Notes: a model not told the origin generated them from the sequence alone. A stretch of DNA of 64,000 nucleotides from Aestuariivivens sediminicola (GCF_022662015.1 NZ_JAKMCM010000003.1:124001-188000); one strand, 5' to 3'; counted from the stretch's first letter, positions 29,719 to 38,822 are shown. Translations and numbers: made by a program.

Positions 29719-32682
29719 ATGAAAAAAATTACAACTTTAATGGTAATCCTATTGGTTGCAGTTTCCACACTTTCGTGGGCGCAGATCGAGATTACCGGTA
29801 CGGTAACGGATGAAACAGGAGTACCCTTACCGGGAGCTAATGTATTACTGGTTGGAACTTCCAGAGGTGTTGTTAGTGATTTCGATGGAAATTTTGCTAT
29901 TCAGGCCTCAGAGGGAGATGTCCTGGAGATATCTTTCGTCGGGATGGTTACACAGCAGGTAACAGTTGGCACTGAAACAAAACTAAACATTACATTACAA
30001 ACAGACGCTAGTGCCCTCGACGAGGTAGTTGTTGTGGGGTATGGAACTCAGAAAAGAAAAGACGTAACAGGAGCGATTGCTTCTATTAAAAGCGAAGGCT
30101 TCAATAGAGGGGTCGTAGCGAATGCCGGACAACTTTTACAAGGTAAGGTAGCCGGTGTTAATATTACGGCTGCCAGTGGTGAGCCGGGAGCTGCTCAGGA
30201 TGTGATCATACGAGGTGTAGGTAGTTTACGTTCAGGAACCACACCACTTTATGTTGTGGATGGTTTTGCTCTGGACAATACGGGTATTGGTGTGGCCACC
30301 AATCCATTAAACTTCATTAACCCTCAGGACATTGAAAGCATAGATATACTTAAAGATGCATCTGCTGCTGCTATCTATGGTGCGAGAGCAGCAAATGGGG
30401 TTGTTGTAATTACAACCAAAAAGGGAGTACGAGGTAGAACTCAAATGAATTTATCAGTATCTACGGCGTTTTCGAACTTATCGAAGGAAGTTGATGTCTT
30501 TGGTGCAGGTGAATTTAGAACACAGGTTAATGCCATTAATGGTGTTTTAAATGATGGCGGCGCATCTACCAATTGGCAAGATGAATTAACGAGAACAGCC
30601 GTTTCCAAGAATATAAATTTCTCTATGAGTGGAGGTACAGAAAACTCGTCATATGCAGCATCTCTTGGTGTCGATGATCAGGAAGGGATTTTTAGAAACA
30701 GTAACTTAAAGCGTTATTCAGGTCGTTTGAATTTAACACAGCGAGCGCTTAAAGACAAATTAAAGGTCGAATTCAATTTTACGGGAAGTAAAATAGACAA
30801 TACCAGGCCGGATACGAACGGCATCATAAATGATATGCTAAGTATGAACCCGACCGATCCTGTTTATACCAATGGGGAGCTTACTAGTGATTTGAGTAAT
30901 GATGTAGTCAACCCATTGGTCTCAGAACGACTCTATGGTGATTTTGCAGATAACTACAGGATTTTAGCGAATATTGCACCTTCCTTTGAAATTATTGAGG
31001 GATTGACCTATAGAATAAATGTCGGTGTTGATTATTCTTCAACGAGTAGGGATGTACAGGTAAGACCATATGCTACAGAGACCTTTATAACACTTGGGTC
31101 TTTGAATTCCTCTTCGACGATTAATCAAAACACTTTGGTAGAGAATACACTAACGTATAACTTTACTAAAGATCTGCATAACGTTACCGTTTTAGGTGGA
31201 CATTCCTATCAGGAGACGGAAGTAAGCCAAAAATTATTTCAATTATCGGGATTCCCTGATAATGGTGTTGAACCGAGATATCAAATTGAAACAGCGACTG
31301 AACCAACATTACAGTCGGCTTATGCCACCAGAAATGAGTTACAATCGTTCTTTGGACGTTTGAATTATGCTTACGATAGCAAATATTTATTGACAGCCAC
31401 CATTAGAGCGGATGGATCGTCCAAATTTGGTGGTAACAACAGGTACGGTTATTTCCCATCCTTTGCCCTGGGCTGGAATATTACGAATGAAGAGTTTATG
31501 GCCTCATCAGAGTCCATTAACAACCTTAAGCTAAGAGCAAGTTGGGGACAAACGGGTAGTCAGGAAATACCGGCAAAAATAACCAAGGCCAGTTACACGG
31601 AAAGTATTACCAATAATGACACTTACCCGCTATTATCAGGAGCAAACGATATAAGCGCCTATCCCTATGGAACAATTTATACGCGTTTGGCAAATCCTGA
31701 TATACAATGGGAAGTATCTACTCAGTTGAACATTGGTTTAGATTTTAGTTTATTCAATAGCAAATTATCGGGTACTTTAGATTACTTTAGTAAGGTTTCC
31801 GAGAATATTTTATTGGAAGTAACACCAACAGACCCGATCCAGCCGACTGACAGGTACTGGACCAATATTCCTGATATGGAAATTAAAAATAATGGGTTGG
31901 AGATGGCACTGGATTATCAGAGTGACCAAAGTGGCGATTTCTCCTATAACATAGGAGGTAACTTTTCTGTAATTAAGAATGAAGTTGTGAATTCGCCTTA
32001 CCAAATACTTACCACAGGAGCAGCGCAGGGTGCAGGTCAGACCGGTGCAACTATTAATGGCGTACTTAACGGTGAAGCTATTGGTGCATTTTATATGTTG
32101 GAATTTGATGGAATAGGCTCAGATGGATTAAACCAGTTCAGTGATAGAAATGGGGATGGCGAAATTTTGGATGACGACCGTTATGTTGCAGGGAATGCCT
32201 TACCGGATTTCATCTATGCCTTCTATGTCAACTTAAAGTATAAGAAATTTGATTTAGGATTAAATTTTAATGGTGTAAGCGGCAACAAGATTTACAACCA
32301 CGTGGCGATGTCACTTTTCAACAGAGGAAATTTGGCAAACTCATTTAATACAACGAGCCGGGCAATTGAGTTCCCGAATGAATCTCCATCCAACTCGAAC
32401 ACGGTTTCAGATCGTTATTTGGAGGACGGAGGCTATTTAAGATTAAATAACGCCACTTTAGGGTATAGTTTGGATCCCAATTTATTAGGTATAGGAGATA
32501 TGGTTAACAATATTCGTCTAACCATAACGGGACAAAATTTATTCACCATTTCAGATTATAGTGGATTTGATCCTGAACTTAATACGGGTATCGCAACAAA
32601 TGATATTCAAACCTATGGTATTGATTATTACAGTTACCCTAGGAATAGAACGGTACTATTTGGTCTAAACGTAGCATTTTAA
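29719..32682 (+). CDS. susC: SusC/RagA-family TonB-dependent outer-membrane transporter
   Basis: A 987-residue outer-membrane protein. It has a signal peptide ending TLSWA before Gln22. A carboxypeptidase-like regulatory domain follows (about 23-98, ITGTVTDETGVPLPGANV). The conserved ALDEVVVVGYGTQKRKDVTG leads into the plug domain, and a 22-strand barrel ends in an aromatic residue (NVAF). SusC pumps glycans or oligosaccharides across the outer membrane with SusD as the lid. This one belongs to the regulon with its own operator. Its cargo is inferred to be the mannosylated compound attacked by the neighbouring enzymes. Confidence 0.95.
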   Translation: MKKITTLMVILLVAVSTLSWAQIEITGTVTDETGVPLPGANVLLVGTSRGVVSDFDGNFAIQASEGDVLEISFVGMVTQQVTVGTETKLNITLQTDASALDEVVVVGYGTQKRKDVTGAIASIKSEGFNRGVVANAGQLLQGKVAGVNITAASGEPGAAQDVIIRGVGSLRSGTTPLYVVDGFALDNTGIGVATNPLNFINPQDIESIDILKDASAAAIYGARAANGVVVITTKKGVRGRTQMNLSVSTAFSNLSKEVDVFGAGEFRTQVNAINGVLNDGGASTNWQDELTRTAVSKNINFSMSGGTENSSYAASLGVDDQEGIFRNSNLKRYSGRLNLTQRALKDKLKVEFNFTGSKIDNTRPDTNGIINDMLSMNPTDPVYTNGELTSDLSNDVVNPLVSERLYGDFADNYRILANIAPSFEIIEGLTYRINVGVDYSSTSRDVQVRPYATETFITLGSLNSSSTINQNTLVENTLTYNFTKDLHNVTVLGGHSYQETEVSQKLFQLSGFPDNGVEPRYQIETATEPTLQSAYATRNELQSFFGRLNYAYDSKYLLTATIRADGSSKFGGNNRYGYFPSFALGWNITNEEFMASSESINNLKLRASWGQTGSQEIPAKITKASYTESITNNDTYPLLSGANDISAYPYGTIYTRLANPDIQWEVSTQLNIGLDFSLFNSKLSGTLDYFSKVSENILLEVTPTDPIQPTDRYWTNIPDMEIKNNGLEMALDYQSDQSGDFSYNIGGNFSVIKNEVVNSPYQILTTGAAQGAGQTGATINGVLNGEAIGAFYMLEFDGIGSDGLNQFSDRNGDGEILDDDRYVAGNALPDFIYAFYVNLKYKKFDLGLNFNGVSGNKIYNHVAMSLFNRGNLANSFNTTSRAIEFPNESPSNSNTVSDRYLEDGGYLRLNNATLGYSLDPNLLGIGDMVNNIRLTITGQNLFTISDYSGFDPELNTGIATNDIQTYGIDYYSYPRNRTVLFGLNVAF

Positions 32683-32700
32683 TTAAAAAAAATTTAGGAA

Positions 32701-34443
32701 ATGAAAAACAGAATAATATACACAATTCTTGCAGCCAGTTTACTCTTAAACTGGAACTGTACTGATTTAAATGAAGAAGTGCTTGACGAAAATCTGGAAG
32801 GAACCGGTCAAGCAGAAGCCATTACCGGAGCCATAGCACCGGCCTATGGTCAGGTATCCTGGGTGTGGAGGCATACCAACTATTTTGGTCTTCAGGAAAT
32901 TGCCAGTGATGAAGCCATTTTACCTTACCGTGGAGGAACCGACTGGTACGATGGTGGTAAATTTTTAGCAACGCACTCGCACACCATTACACCTACCAAC
33001 GATCTAGTGGGTAGCGCATGGAATGAGCTTACTAAAAACATATCGCGAACCTTGTCTGCAATTGAGGTGTTAACCCCTTTGGCGGAAAATGGAAATAATG
33101 AAGCAGCTGGCGCACTTTACGAAATGAAAGCACTAAGAGCCTATTTAAATATGCTCATGTTAGACAGCTGGGGACTTGTTTTTCAAAAGGAAACTTCTGC
33201 AGAAACTTCGGTAGTGCTTCGTGGTCAGGAAGCTATAGATTATATTGAAAGTGAGTTGTTATCTGTGGTCAATGTAATTAATACCAACAGGGCACCGGCA
33301 AGAATGTCACAGGCGACCGTATGGGGCCTATTGGCAAGATTGAATCTGAATGCGGCTGTTTACCGCGATCCTTATGGAACGCCTAACTTCACAGCAGCCG
33401 ATATGAACAATGTGATTCAATATACCGATAATATTATTAACTCGGGACAGTTTAGCATGTCTCCCGAATATTTTGATTTGTTCGATGATAGTAACAATAC
33501 AAACCCGGAATTAATTTTTGCTTTAGATCAACGCGGCGTATTGCGACGAGAACACAGTCGATGGACCTATTGGTCATTACCCGGTTCGCTGTGGGGTAGA
33601 CCTGAGTTTCCAAGTTCTGATGGAACAGATGGCCCTGGTATGACATCGGATTTCTATCAAACATGGGTGGATGCCTATGGTTCTACAGATCCTGCGGATG
33701 CCGATCCCAGGTTTTACAAGAAGAACCAACAAATACCACCAGAGCTTGAAGATTTAACTGGTTTATCACCTTTAAATGATGCGGATCACTATTACTGTAC
33801 ATCTGCTGAGGATTATGAATTTGACAGGGGTATCATTCGTGGTGTGCCATGGGGACCAAGAAAAGACCCGAACGGTGCATTTTACACTTGCGATGAAGGT
33901 TTTAGAATTTACCCTGTGAAACAGATAAAAGGTAATGGCCCGGATAAAAATGTGGCCTATGTGAATTTGACGCTGCAAATTGATTTTACCAATGAAGGAA
34001 GAGCACATCACACAGGTTATCGTTTTTCGAAATACGCTTTTAGCCGTACATCACCAAACGCCAATAACTTTAGTAGTATAGATATCGTATTAATGCGTTA
34101 CGCAGAAATATATTTGATGCGTGCTGAAGCAAAATTACGTAATGGAGATGCTGCAGGGGCTTTAGCCGATGTGAATTTTGTAAGAACATCGAGAAATGCA
34201 AGATCGCCTATACCAGCAGCACTTACATCAGTTAATCTGGATGTACTATATAGAGAACTTGGTTTCGAATTCTATTGGGAAGGTCTTAGACGAACGAATC
34301 AAATTCGTTTTGGTCACTATGAGGATCCATGGACTGAAAAATCGGATGCTGATGCTAACAACAGATTGTTTCCAATTCCGCAGTCCGCTATCGATGGAGC
34401 TTCGAATACCCCAGGTTATCTAGAACAAAATAGAGGATATTAA
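32701..34443 (+). CDS. susD: SusD/RagB-family surface glycan-binding lipoprotein
   Basis: A 580-residue lipoprotein; the lipobox is LNWNC near residue 20. The N-terminal part is SusD-like with TPR helices (ALYEMKALRAYLNMLMLDSWG). The C-terminal RagB/SusD domain includes DIVLMRYAEIYLMRAEAKLRNGD, YRELGFEFYWEGLRRTNQIRF and the FPIPQSAID ending typical of the family. It binds substrate over the SusC barrel. It follows susC by 18 bases, and a strong terminator follows it. Confidence 0.95.
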   Translation: MKNRIIYTILAASLLLNWNCTDLNEEVLDENLEGTGQAEAITGAIAPAYGQVSWVWRHTNYFGLQEIASDEAILPYRGGTDWYDGGKFLATHSHTITPTNDLVGSAWNELTKNISRTLSAIEVLTPLAENGNNEAAGALYEMKALRAYLNMLMLDSWGLVFQKETSAETSVVLRGQEAIDYIESELLSVVNVINTNRAPARMSQATVWGLLARLNLNAAVYRDPYGTPNFTAADMNNVIQYTDNIINSGQFSMSPEYFDLFDDSNNTNPELIFALDQRGVLRREHSRWTYWSLPGSLWGRPEFPSSDGTDGPGMTSDFYQTWVDAYGSTDPADADPRFYKKNQQIPPELEDLTGLSPLNDADHYYCTSAEDYEFDRGIIRGVPWGPRKDPNGAFYTCDEGFRIYPVKQIKGNGPDKNVAYVNLTLQIDFTNEGRAHHTGYRFSKYAFSRTSPNANNFSSIDIVLMRYAEIYLMRAEAKLRNGDAAGALADVNFVRTSRNARSPIPAALTSVNLDVLYRELGFEFYWEGLRRTNQIRFGHYEDPWTEKSDADANNRLFPIPQSAIDGASNTPGYLEQNRGY

Positions 34444-34485
34444 GTTTTGAGTTAGTTTATAATTTAGTTTTAGTTTAATTAAATA

Positions 34486-34525
34486 ACACAGGCAGGTAAC
34501 GAAAGTTCCTGCCTGTGTTTTTTTG
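34486..34525 (+). terminator. Rho-independent terminator after susD
   Basis: An 11-bp stem (34486-34496 with 34508-34518) capped by AAC-GAAA-GTT with one bulged T, followed by a run of T (34518-34524). It is the strongest intrinsic terminator in the window and ends the susCD unit 42 bases after the stop. Confidence 0.93.
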
Positions 34526-34800
34526 TTCGAATGTCCTGGTGTGCTCTCTTCTTAAAGCATTAAAAATGTGGCTTACCTCTTAGCTTATGACATTGATTAC
34601 ATGTCAATCATTCGTCAAAGAAACCTGTAATTTGTTCGTTTATTAAATCCTTTTTTATATCGTAATTCAGACTTTTCGGTAATTTGATTCTGATTTTACA
34701 GAGATCTCAATTTCTGTGAGGATGTAAATAGATCATTGTTACAGACTTCAAACGTCCCGAAAATTGAGGTGCCCATTGATATTCTATTAGAGTCGTTTTC
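34526..34800. other. Intergenic stretch between susD terminator and metallophosphoesterase
   Basis: With the terminator this is a 357-base gap. It contains an inverted repeat TGACAT-N7-ATGTCA at 34588-34606 and nothing else I can name. Confidence 0.4.
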
Positions 34801-36738
34801 CTAGTTTAAATCATATAAAGACCGAATGTCGCCTGTATTCAAGTTTATTTCAAAATGAATGGAAGGAGCTCCATGCATAAATTTGTCGAGTAAACGCATA
34901 AGTTCAGTCATTCTTGTCCTCATAGAATCCTTATTACCTGCGGTTGTAGCAGGCGAATTTAAGAAGGCCTTGGTAAGGAATTTGTATTGTTTTAATCTGT
35001 CTCTTCCAATATCCTTAAAAGCAAGCTGGTCTGCACTTCTTAACCTATAGATGTCAAATATTAAATCTTCACCCGACCAATCCTCGAATAAATCCAAAGT
35101 TAAGCCATCGGGTTTCAACATAGCTTCAATTTGATCCTGAATGCCTGAAACCTCAATACTTTCAGATAACTTCTTTTTTAGGGTTACGTCCATCTTTAAG
35201 TCACCTTCCCGCTGCGAAAGCATTAATAGGTCTTTTCCCGAAAGTGACATCAGTAATTCAGCAAATTGCGATGGCCATTCCGATTTTAAAAAACGCAATC
35301 GTACAAGTTCCTTTAAATGCCAACTCATGAATTCATGGTAACTTTTGGAGGACAGTATGGTATCATTCCAGATACGTTCTGCCTGAATACGCTCTAAATA
35401 ATCATGTTCCGCTCTGTAGAGTTCAAAAAATTCGTCAAATCCAGGAACAGAATCGATAACTATGGTTTCTATCTCTGCCAGGTTATTTTCTTTCAAGGTA
35501 AGTAATTTATATGCCGGTTTATAGGCTGCCAGGGAAGGTGTTTGAATGTTAATAAGCGTCTTACCCTGTTGGGTTGTTTTTATTCCGGTATCATTGAGAT
35601 GCATATGGCCGCCAAAATGGATTTTCAAACCGGCCTGAGCGAACAATTGGGCCACATCGTCATGGGGAACCCTGCTGAGCTGCATTTTGCCGCCAATTAA
35701 AAGGTTGTCAATATGTGTTGAGGCGTCATTGTTAAAATCAATCATAGGGTAATGGCTAAAAGCAATAAGAGTCTTGCCTCTAAGCTCTGCCTCTTCGACT
35801 ACTTTTTGAACCCAGTTTAGGAGATACTTTTTTCTGTCCAGTAGATTGTCAAGCCCTTTACCTGTATTTCGATATTCAGGAGTCTCTTGATTTAAATCTT
35901 TTTTGAGGTAGGTGTTGGCGTCCAGCGCTAACAGCCACAAACCCGAGATAGGTTCAACAAGATAACTGATATCAGGAAGAGGAATGTCATTTCCCGGTGT
36001 TAAGCGACTTCTGTTTTCCAGAGAGGCCATTTGTTTGGCAACTTCAAAATCGTAATTCTCATAATTGTAACTGGAAAATGGAGATTCCCAATAGAGGTCA
36101 TTTTCCTGAGGAAAAAACCCATAATTACCGAACAGCTCACAAACCTCCAAATAGCCTAAATTTTTAAGATCCTCAGTGATTATAGGTGGATAGGTGTCAT
36201 CGGATGATGACGTATAAAGGTTTGAACTCGACAGTATGGGTTGTGCTTTACCCCCGATACCAAGAAAATCCACCTTGCCATCATCATGAGTGAAGGGGTA
36301 TACCACATCATGGTTTCCCGTTATCAAGTAAAACGAGATGCCGTGCAATTCTGAATAGCGATCCAAAATGTCTTTGAGACCTCTTAAATGCAGAGGTTGA
36401 CCATCATCAGAGAAATCGCCCGGAAGTAGGACGTGTTTTATGTTTCTATTCACAATATCGTCCAGAGAGGCCAAAAAAGCAAAATAGTTTTCATTAAAAA
36501 TACGGGTGGACCGCAACTGGGATCCCATAGTTCTTATGAGTGCAAACTTTCCGTTTTTTTCATTCTTTATTCCCGGATAATTGTAATCTGATAATTTTCC
36601 AAAAACATCCTGTAAATGGACATCGGCAATAACAGCGATCTGGAGTTCTGCTTTTGTATTCGAATCGATTTTGGACTTACAAGAAACATTTATTATGAAG
36701 AGTACGAATGCGCAGAATAAAAAGGATTTGAGTTTCAT
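34801..36738 (-). CDS. Calcineurin-like metallophosphoesterase, lipoprotein
   Basis: A 645-residue protein with a lipoprotein signal (FIINVSC, Cys20). The binuclear metal motifs are in order: ADVH (Asp39, His41), PGDFSDDG (Asp108), GNHD (141-144), FSHYP near 337 and GGHMH near 380. The C-terminal 200 residues are helical with no recognised domain. Such proteins hydrolyse phosphomono- or diesters outside the cytoplasm. Operator E lies upstream, joining it to the inositol/mannoside regulon. With the EEP enzyme and the GDPD-phosphatase protein, it gives the locus three separate phosphoester hydrolases. Confidence 0.88.
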   Translation of the reverse strand: MKLKSFLFCAFVLFIINVSCKSKIDSNTKAELQIAVIADVHLQDVFGKLSDYNYPGIKNEKNGKFALIRTMGSQLRSTRIFNENYFAFLASLDDIVNRNIKHVLLPGDFSDDGQPLHLRGLKDILDRYSELHGISFYLITGNHDVVYPFTHDDGKVDFLGIGGKAQPILSSSNLYTSSSDDTYPPIITEDLKNLGYLEVCELFGNYGFFPQENDLYWESPFSSYNYENYDFEVAKQMASLENRSRLTPGNDIPLPDISYLVEPISGLWLLALDANTYLKKDLNQETPEYRNTGKGLDNLLDRKKYLLNWVQKVVEEAELRGKTLIAFSHYPMIDFNNDASTHIDNLLIGGKMQLSRVPHDDVAQLFAQAGLKIHFGGHMHLNDTGIKTTQQGKTLINIQTPSLAAYKPAYKLLTLKENNLAEIETIVIDSVPGFDEFFELYRAEHDYLERIQAERIWNDTILSSKSYHEFMSWHLKELVRLRFLKSEWPSQFAELLMSLSGKDLLMLSQREGDLKMDVTLKKKLSESIEVSGIQDQIEAMLKPDGLTLDLFEDWSGEDLIFDIYRLRSADQLAFKDIGRDRLKQYKFLTKAFLNSPATTAGNKDSMRTRMTELMRLLDKFMHGAPSIHFEINLNTGDIRSLYDLN

Positions 36739-36768
36739 GTAATAAAAGATTGATTTTTAAGGTAATGA

Positions 36769-36776
36769 CAAAGATA
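36769..36776 (-). promoter_or_regulatory. -7 promoter box for the metallophosphoesterase
   Basis: The minus strand reads TATCTTTG, a perfect TAnnTTTG match, 30 bases before the ATG and 31 bases downstream of operator E. Confidence 0.65.
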
Positions 36777-36807
36777 GTGGTAAAGACATGGAAATTACAG
36801 GTGTATC

Positions 36808-36823
36808 ATGCAAAGGTTTGCAA
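36808..36823 (-). promoter_or_regulatory. Operator E, upstream of the metallophosphoesterase
   Basis: On the minus strand TTGCAAACCTTTGCAT, one mismatch at the first base from the perfect palindrome. It lies 69 bases before the start codon. Confidence 0.8.
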
Positions 36824-37016
36824 GAAACCTGAGTCTTTGGATAATCCTAAAATCTATCCCCGTTTTATCGTTTGATGTTAGTTATTAACATGAATGATTA
36901 CCTGTCTTTCATTCCAGTCCTAGAAATGTTCTAAACAGATCAAACCCTTACTGATTACAAACTTAGCAAGGACATGTGGTATTAAGGAAAGACGAATTTA
37001 AAGGAGTAAAAACCGG

Positions 37017-37487
37017 CTATTCAATCCGCTTATAATTTTCAGCAAACATAGGATTGCCCTGTTCATCTAACTGAATTTGCGAAAAACTGTCTTCCTTTAG
37101 CACAAGCTGAAAAACAAACTCTTTATTTTCTTTAATAACATTGTTCATAGCCTTCGAACCATAGTCCAAAACCTCGGTCAATACACTGTCATTTGCAGTA
37201 TAATCACCATATCCGAACCAATCTAAAGAATCTGAAGCTCGCAATCTGGACCACATCACTTTCGTTGGTGAGTACATTTTAATTTGTTTCAGAGAATTTG
37301 ATGACATAATGGTGTCAATACTGCCATCGTCTCTGTAATTAAAATAACTTACTAATTCCCAGGCACCTTGTAATGAGAGATTACTTTCATTTGAATTGAG
37401 ATCTGATGCGTCGTTTGTGGTGTTATTGGTATCCTTCTTACAAGAAAAAATTAAAAGAATACAGAAGGCGAATACATATTTTTTCAT
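37017..37487 (-). CDS. Small lipoprotein of unknown function (lipocalin-like pattern)
   Basis: A 156-residue protein with a lipobox (LLIFSC, Cys16) and an Asn/Asp-rich linker to about residue 40. A beta-rich domain follows that opens LQGAWELVSYFNY and has VMWSRL and FGYGDYTAND. The GxWxL opening and alternating strands resemble small bacterial lipocalin-like or DUF4488-type domains, but I do not recognise a specific family. No regulon operator is near, so it is probably unrelated to the inositol locus. Confidence 0.7.
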   Translation of the reverse strand: MKKYVFAFCILLIFSCKKDTNNTTNDASDLNSNESNLSLQGAWELVSYFNYRDDGSIDTIMSSNSLKQIKMYSPTKVMWSRLRASDSLDWFGYGDYTANDSVLTEVLDYGSKAMNNVIKENKEFVFQLVLKEDSFSQIQLDEQGNPMFAENYKRIE

Positions 37488-37624
37488 AGTCTAAAGAATT
37501 ATTGGTTTAATTTAGTCTTTTACAAGTTACGAAAAAAAACAATTTCTTGTTAGGCATGAAAACCCACGCTTCCTTTTAATTAAAACTGTTGATAAATAAT
37601 ATGTAAGGTTTTCTTCAAAAGTTC

Positions 37625-37632
37625 TACTTTTG
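37625..37632 (+). promoter_or_regulatory. -7 promoter box for trxB
   Basis: TACTTTTG, a perfect TAnnTTTG match, 22 bases before the trxB start codon. Confidence 0.6.
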
Positions 37633-37654
37633 TTTCAATAAAAACACGGAAATC

Positions 37655-38635
37655 ATGTCAGATACTATAGAAAAGGTGACCTGTTTAATTATAGGGTCAG
37701 GCCCGGCAGGTTATACGGCAGCTATTTATGCAGCGCGTGCCAATATGAACCCGGTATTGTACCAGGGCACCCAACCGGGAGGTCAGTTAACCACCACCAA
37801 TGAGGTGGAGAACTTTCCGGGTTATCCGGAAGGGGTTACAGGACCTGAAATGATGGTACAGCTGCAGGCCCAGGCCGAGCGCTTCGATACCGATGTGCGT
37901 CATGGCTGGGTGACCAAAGTGGATTTCTCCGGACCGGTACACAAGGTATGGGTTAACGATACCAAGGAGATCCATTGTGATACGGTCATTATCTCAACGG
38001 GAGCCTCTGCAAAATATCTGGGGTTGGAGTCTGAACAGAAATACTTGAAGTTAGGTGGTGGTGTATCGGCCTGTGCGGTATGTGATGGGTTCTTTTACAG
38101 GAACCAGGAGGTGGTTATTGTTGGTGCCGGCGATTCGGCTTGTGAAGAGGCCCACTATTTATCGAAGTTGTGCAAGAAAGTGACCATGTTGGTGCGCAGA
38201 GACGCGTTCAGGGCTTCGAAGATCATGGAGGCCAGGGTAAGGAACACGAAGAACATAGAGATCCTGTTCAATACGGAAACCGATGAGGTGCTGGGTGACG
38301 GACAGGTGGTGACCGCTGTTAGGGTGTTTAACAACAAAACCGGTGCCAAGCACGAAATTCCAGCCACAGGCTTTTTTGTGGCCATAGGTCATAAGCCCAA
38401 TACAGATATCTTCAAGGACTATCTGGATATGGATGAAACGGGCTATATCATTAACGTACCGGGAAGCTCAAAGACCAATGTGGAAGGGGTCTTTGTATCG
38501 GGTGATGCTGCAGATCATGTCTACAGACAGGCGGTAACCGCAGCTGGCACAGGTTGTATGGCTGCCCTGGATGCCGAACGCTGGTTAGCGGCAAAAGATG
38601 CGTCATTCGAAGTGTCTACACCGACGTATAGCTAA
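37655..38635 (+). CDS. trxB: Thioredoxin-disulfide reductase
   Basis: A 326-residue flavoprotein. FAD binding is shown by IIGSGPAGYTAAIYAARA (13-29), the redox-active pair is CAVC (140-143), and NADPH binding by GAGDSACEEA. The late GDAADHVYRQAVTAAGTG segment closes the FAD site. It keeps thioredoxin reduced with NADPH. Unlike its neighbours its codon use is GC-richer and biased, as expected for a highly expressed housekeeping gene. It stands alone with its own promoter box. Confidence 0.96.
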   Translation: MSDTIEKVTCLIIGSGPAGYTAAIYAARANMNPVLYQGTQPGGQLTTTNEVENFPGYPEGVTGPEMMVQLQAQAERFDTDVRHGWVTKVDFSGPVHKVWVNDTKEIHCDTVIISTGASAKYLGLESEQKYLKLGGGVSACAVCDGFFYRNQEVVIVGAGDSACEEAHYLSKLCKKVTMLVRRDAFRASKIMEARVRNTKNIEILFNTETDEVLGDGQVVTAVRVFNNKTGAKHEIPATGFFVAIGHKPNTDIFKDYLDMDETGYIINVPGSSKTNVEGVFVSGDAADHVYRQAVTAAGTGCMAALDAERWLAAKDASFEVSTPTYS

Positions 38636-38698
38636 ACGTTGAAAGACCAAAGTCTAAAATACCTGGGGTTTTTGTTTTGTAGTTATTCTTAAAAGTGT

Positions 38699-38706
38699 TT
38701 TCTTTG
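38699..38706 (+). promoter_or_regulatory. Possible -7 box of the original tRNA-Pro promoter
   Basis: TTTCTTTG, one change from TAnnTTTG, 14 bases before the first tRNA-like unit. If it is the tRNA promoter it now lies about 700 bases from the intact tRNA, with two GIY-YIG units between. Confidence 0.3.
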
Positions 38707-38722
38707 AAGCCCGCAATTCTAT

Positions 38723-38815
38723 CGGGATGTGGCCTCTCGACACCTTGCCTGATAGGCAAGTGCTCGAGATAGACTTCGTCCGGTTAGCGTATCATGCCGA
38801 TGGCGTGATGGTCGC
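38723..38815 (+). pseudogene. tRNA-Pro-like relic with hairpin insertion, unit 1
   Basis: The first 11 bases equal the acceptor arm start of the tRNA at 39401. GCAG of the D-arm is replaced by 45 bases holding a hairpin (TCTCGA paired with TCGAGA around a CTTGCC/GGCAAG stem). TCCGGTTAGCGTA then rejoins the tRNA exactly. The anticodon arm keeps 5+7+5 geometry (TCATG, loop CCGATGG, CGTGA) but differs in sequence and lacks U33. TGGTCGC matches the variable loop and T-stem start, after which homology ends. Confidence 0.75.
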
Positions 38816-38822
38816 TTGAATT

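Noticed and set aside
34588-34606. Inverted repeat TGACAT-N7-ATGTCA between susD and the metallophosphoesterase
   Set aside because: No T run and no promoter box near it; an isolated dyad in AT-rich DNA may be chance.
38723-38815. Functional tRNA with an intron-like insert in unit 1
   Set aside because: The 3' acceptor strand and T-arm are missing and the anticodon loop lacks U33, so a mature tRNA cannot form.
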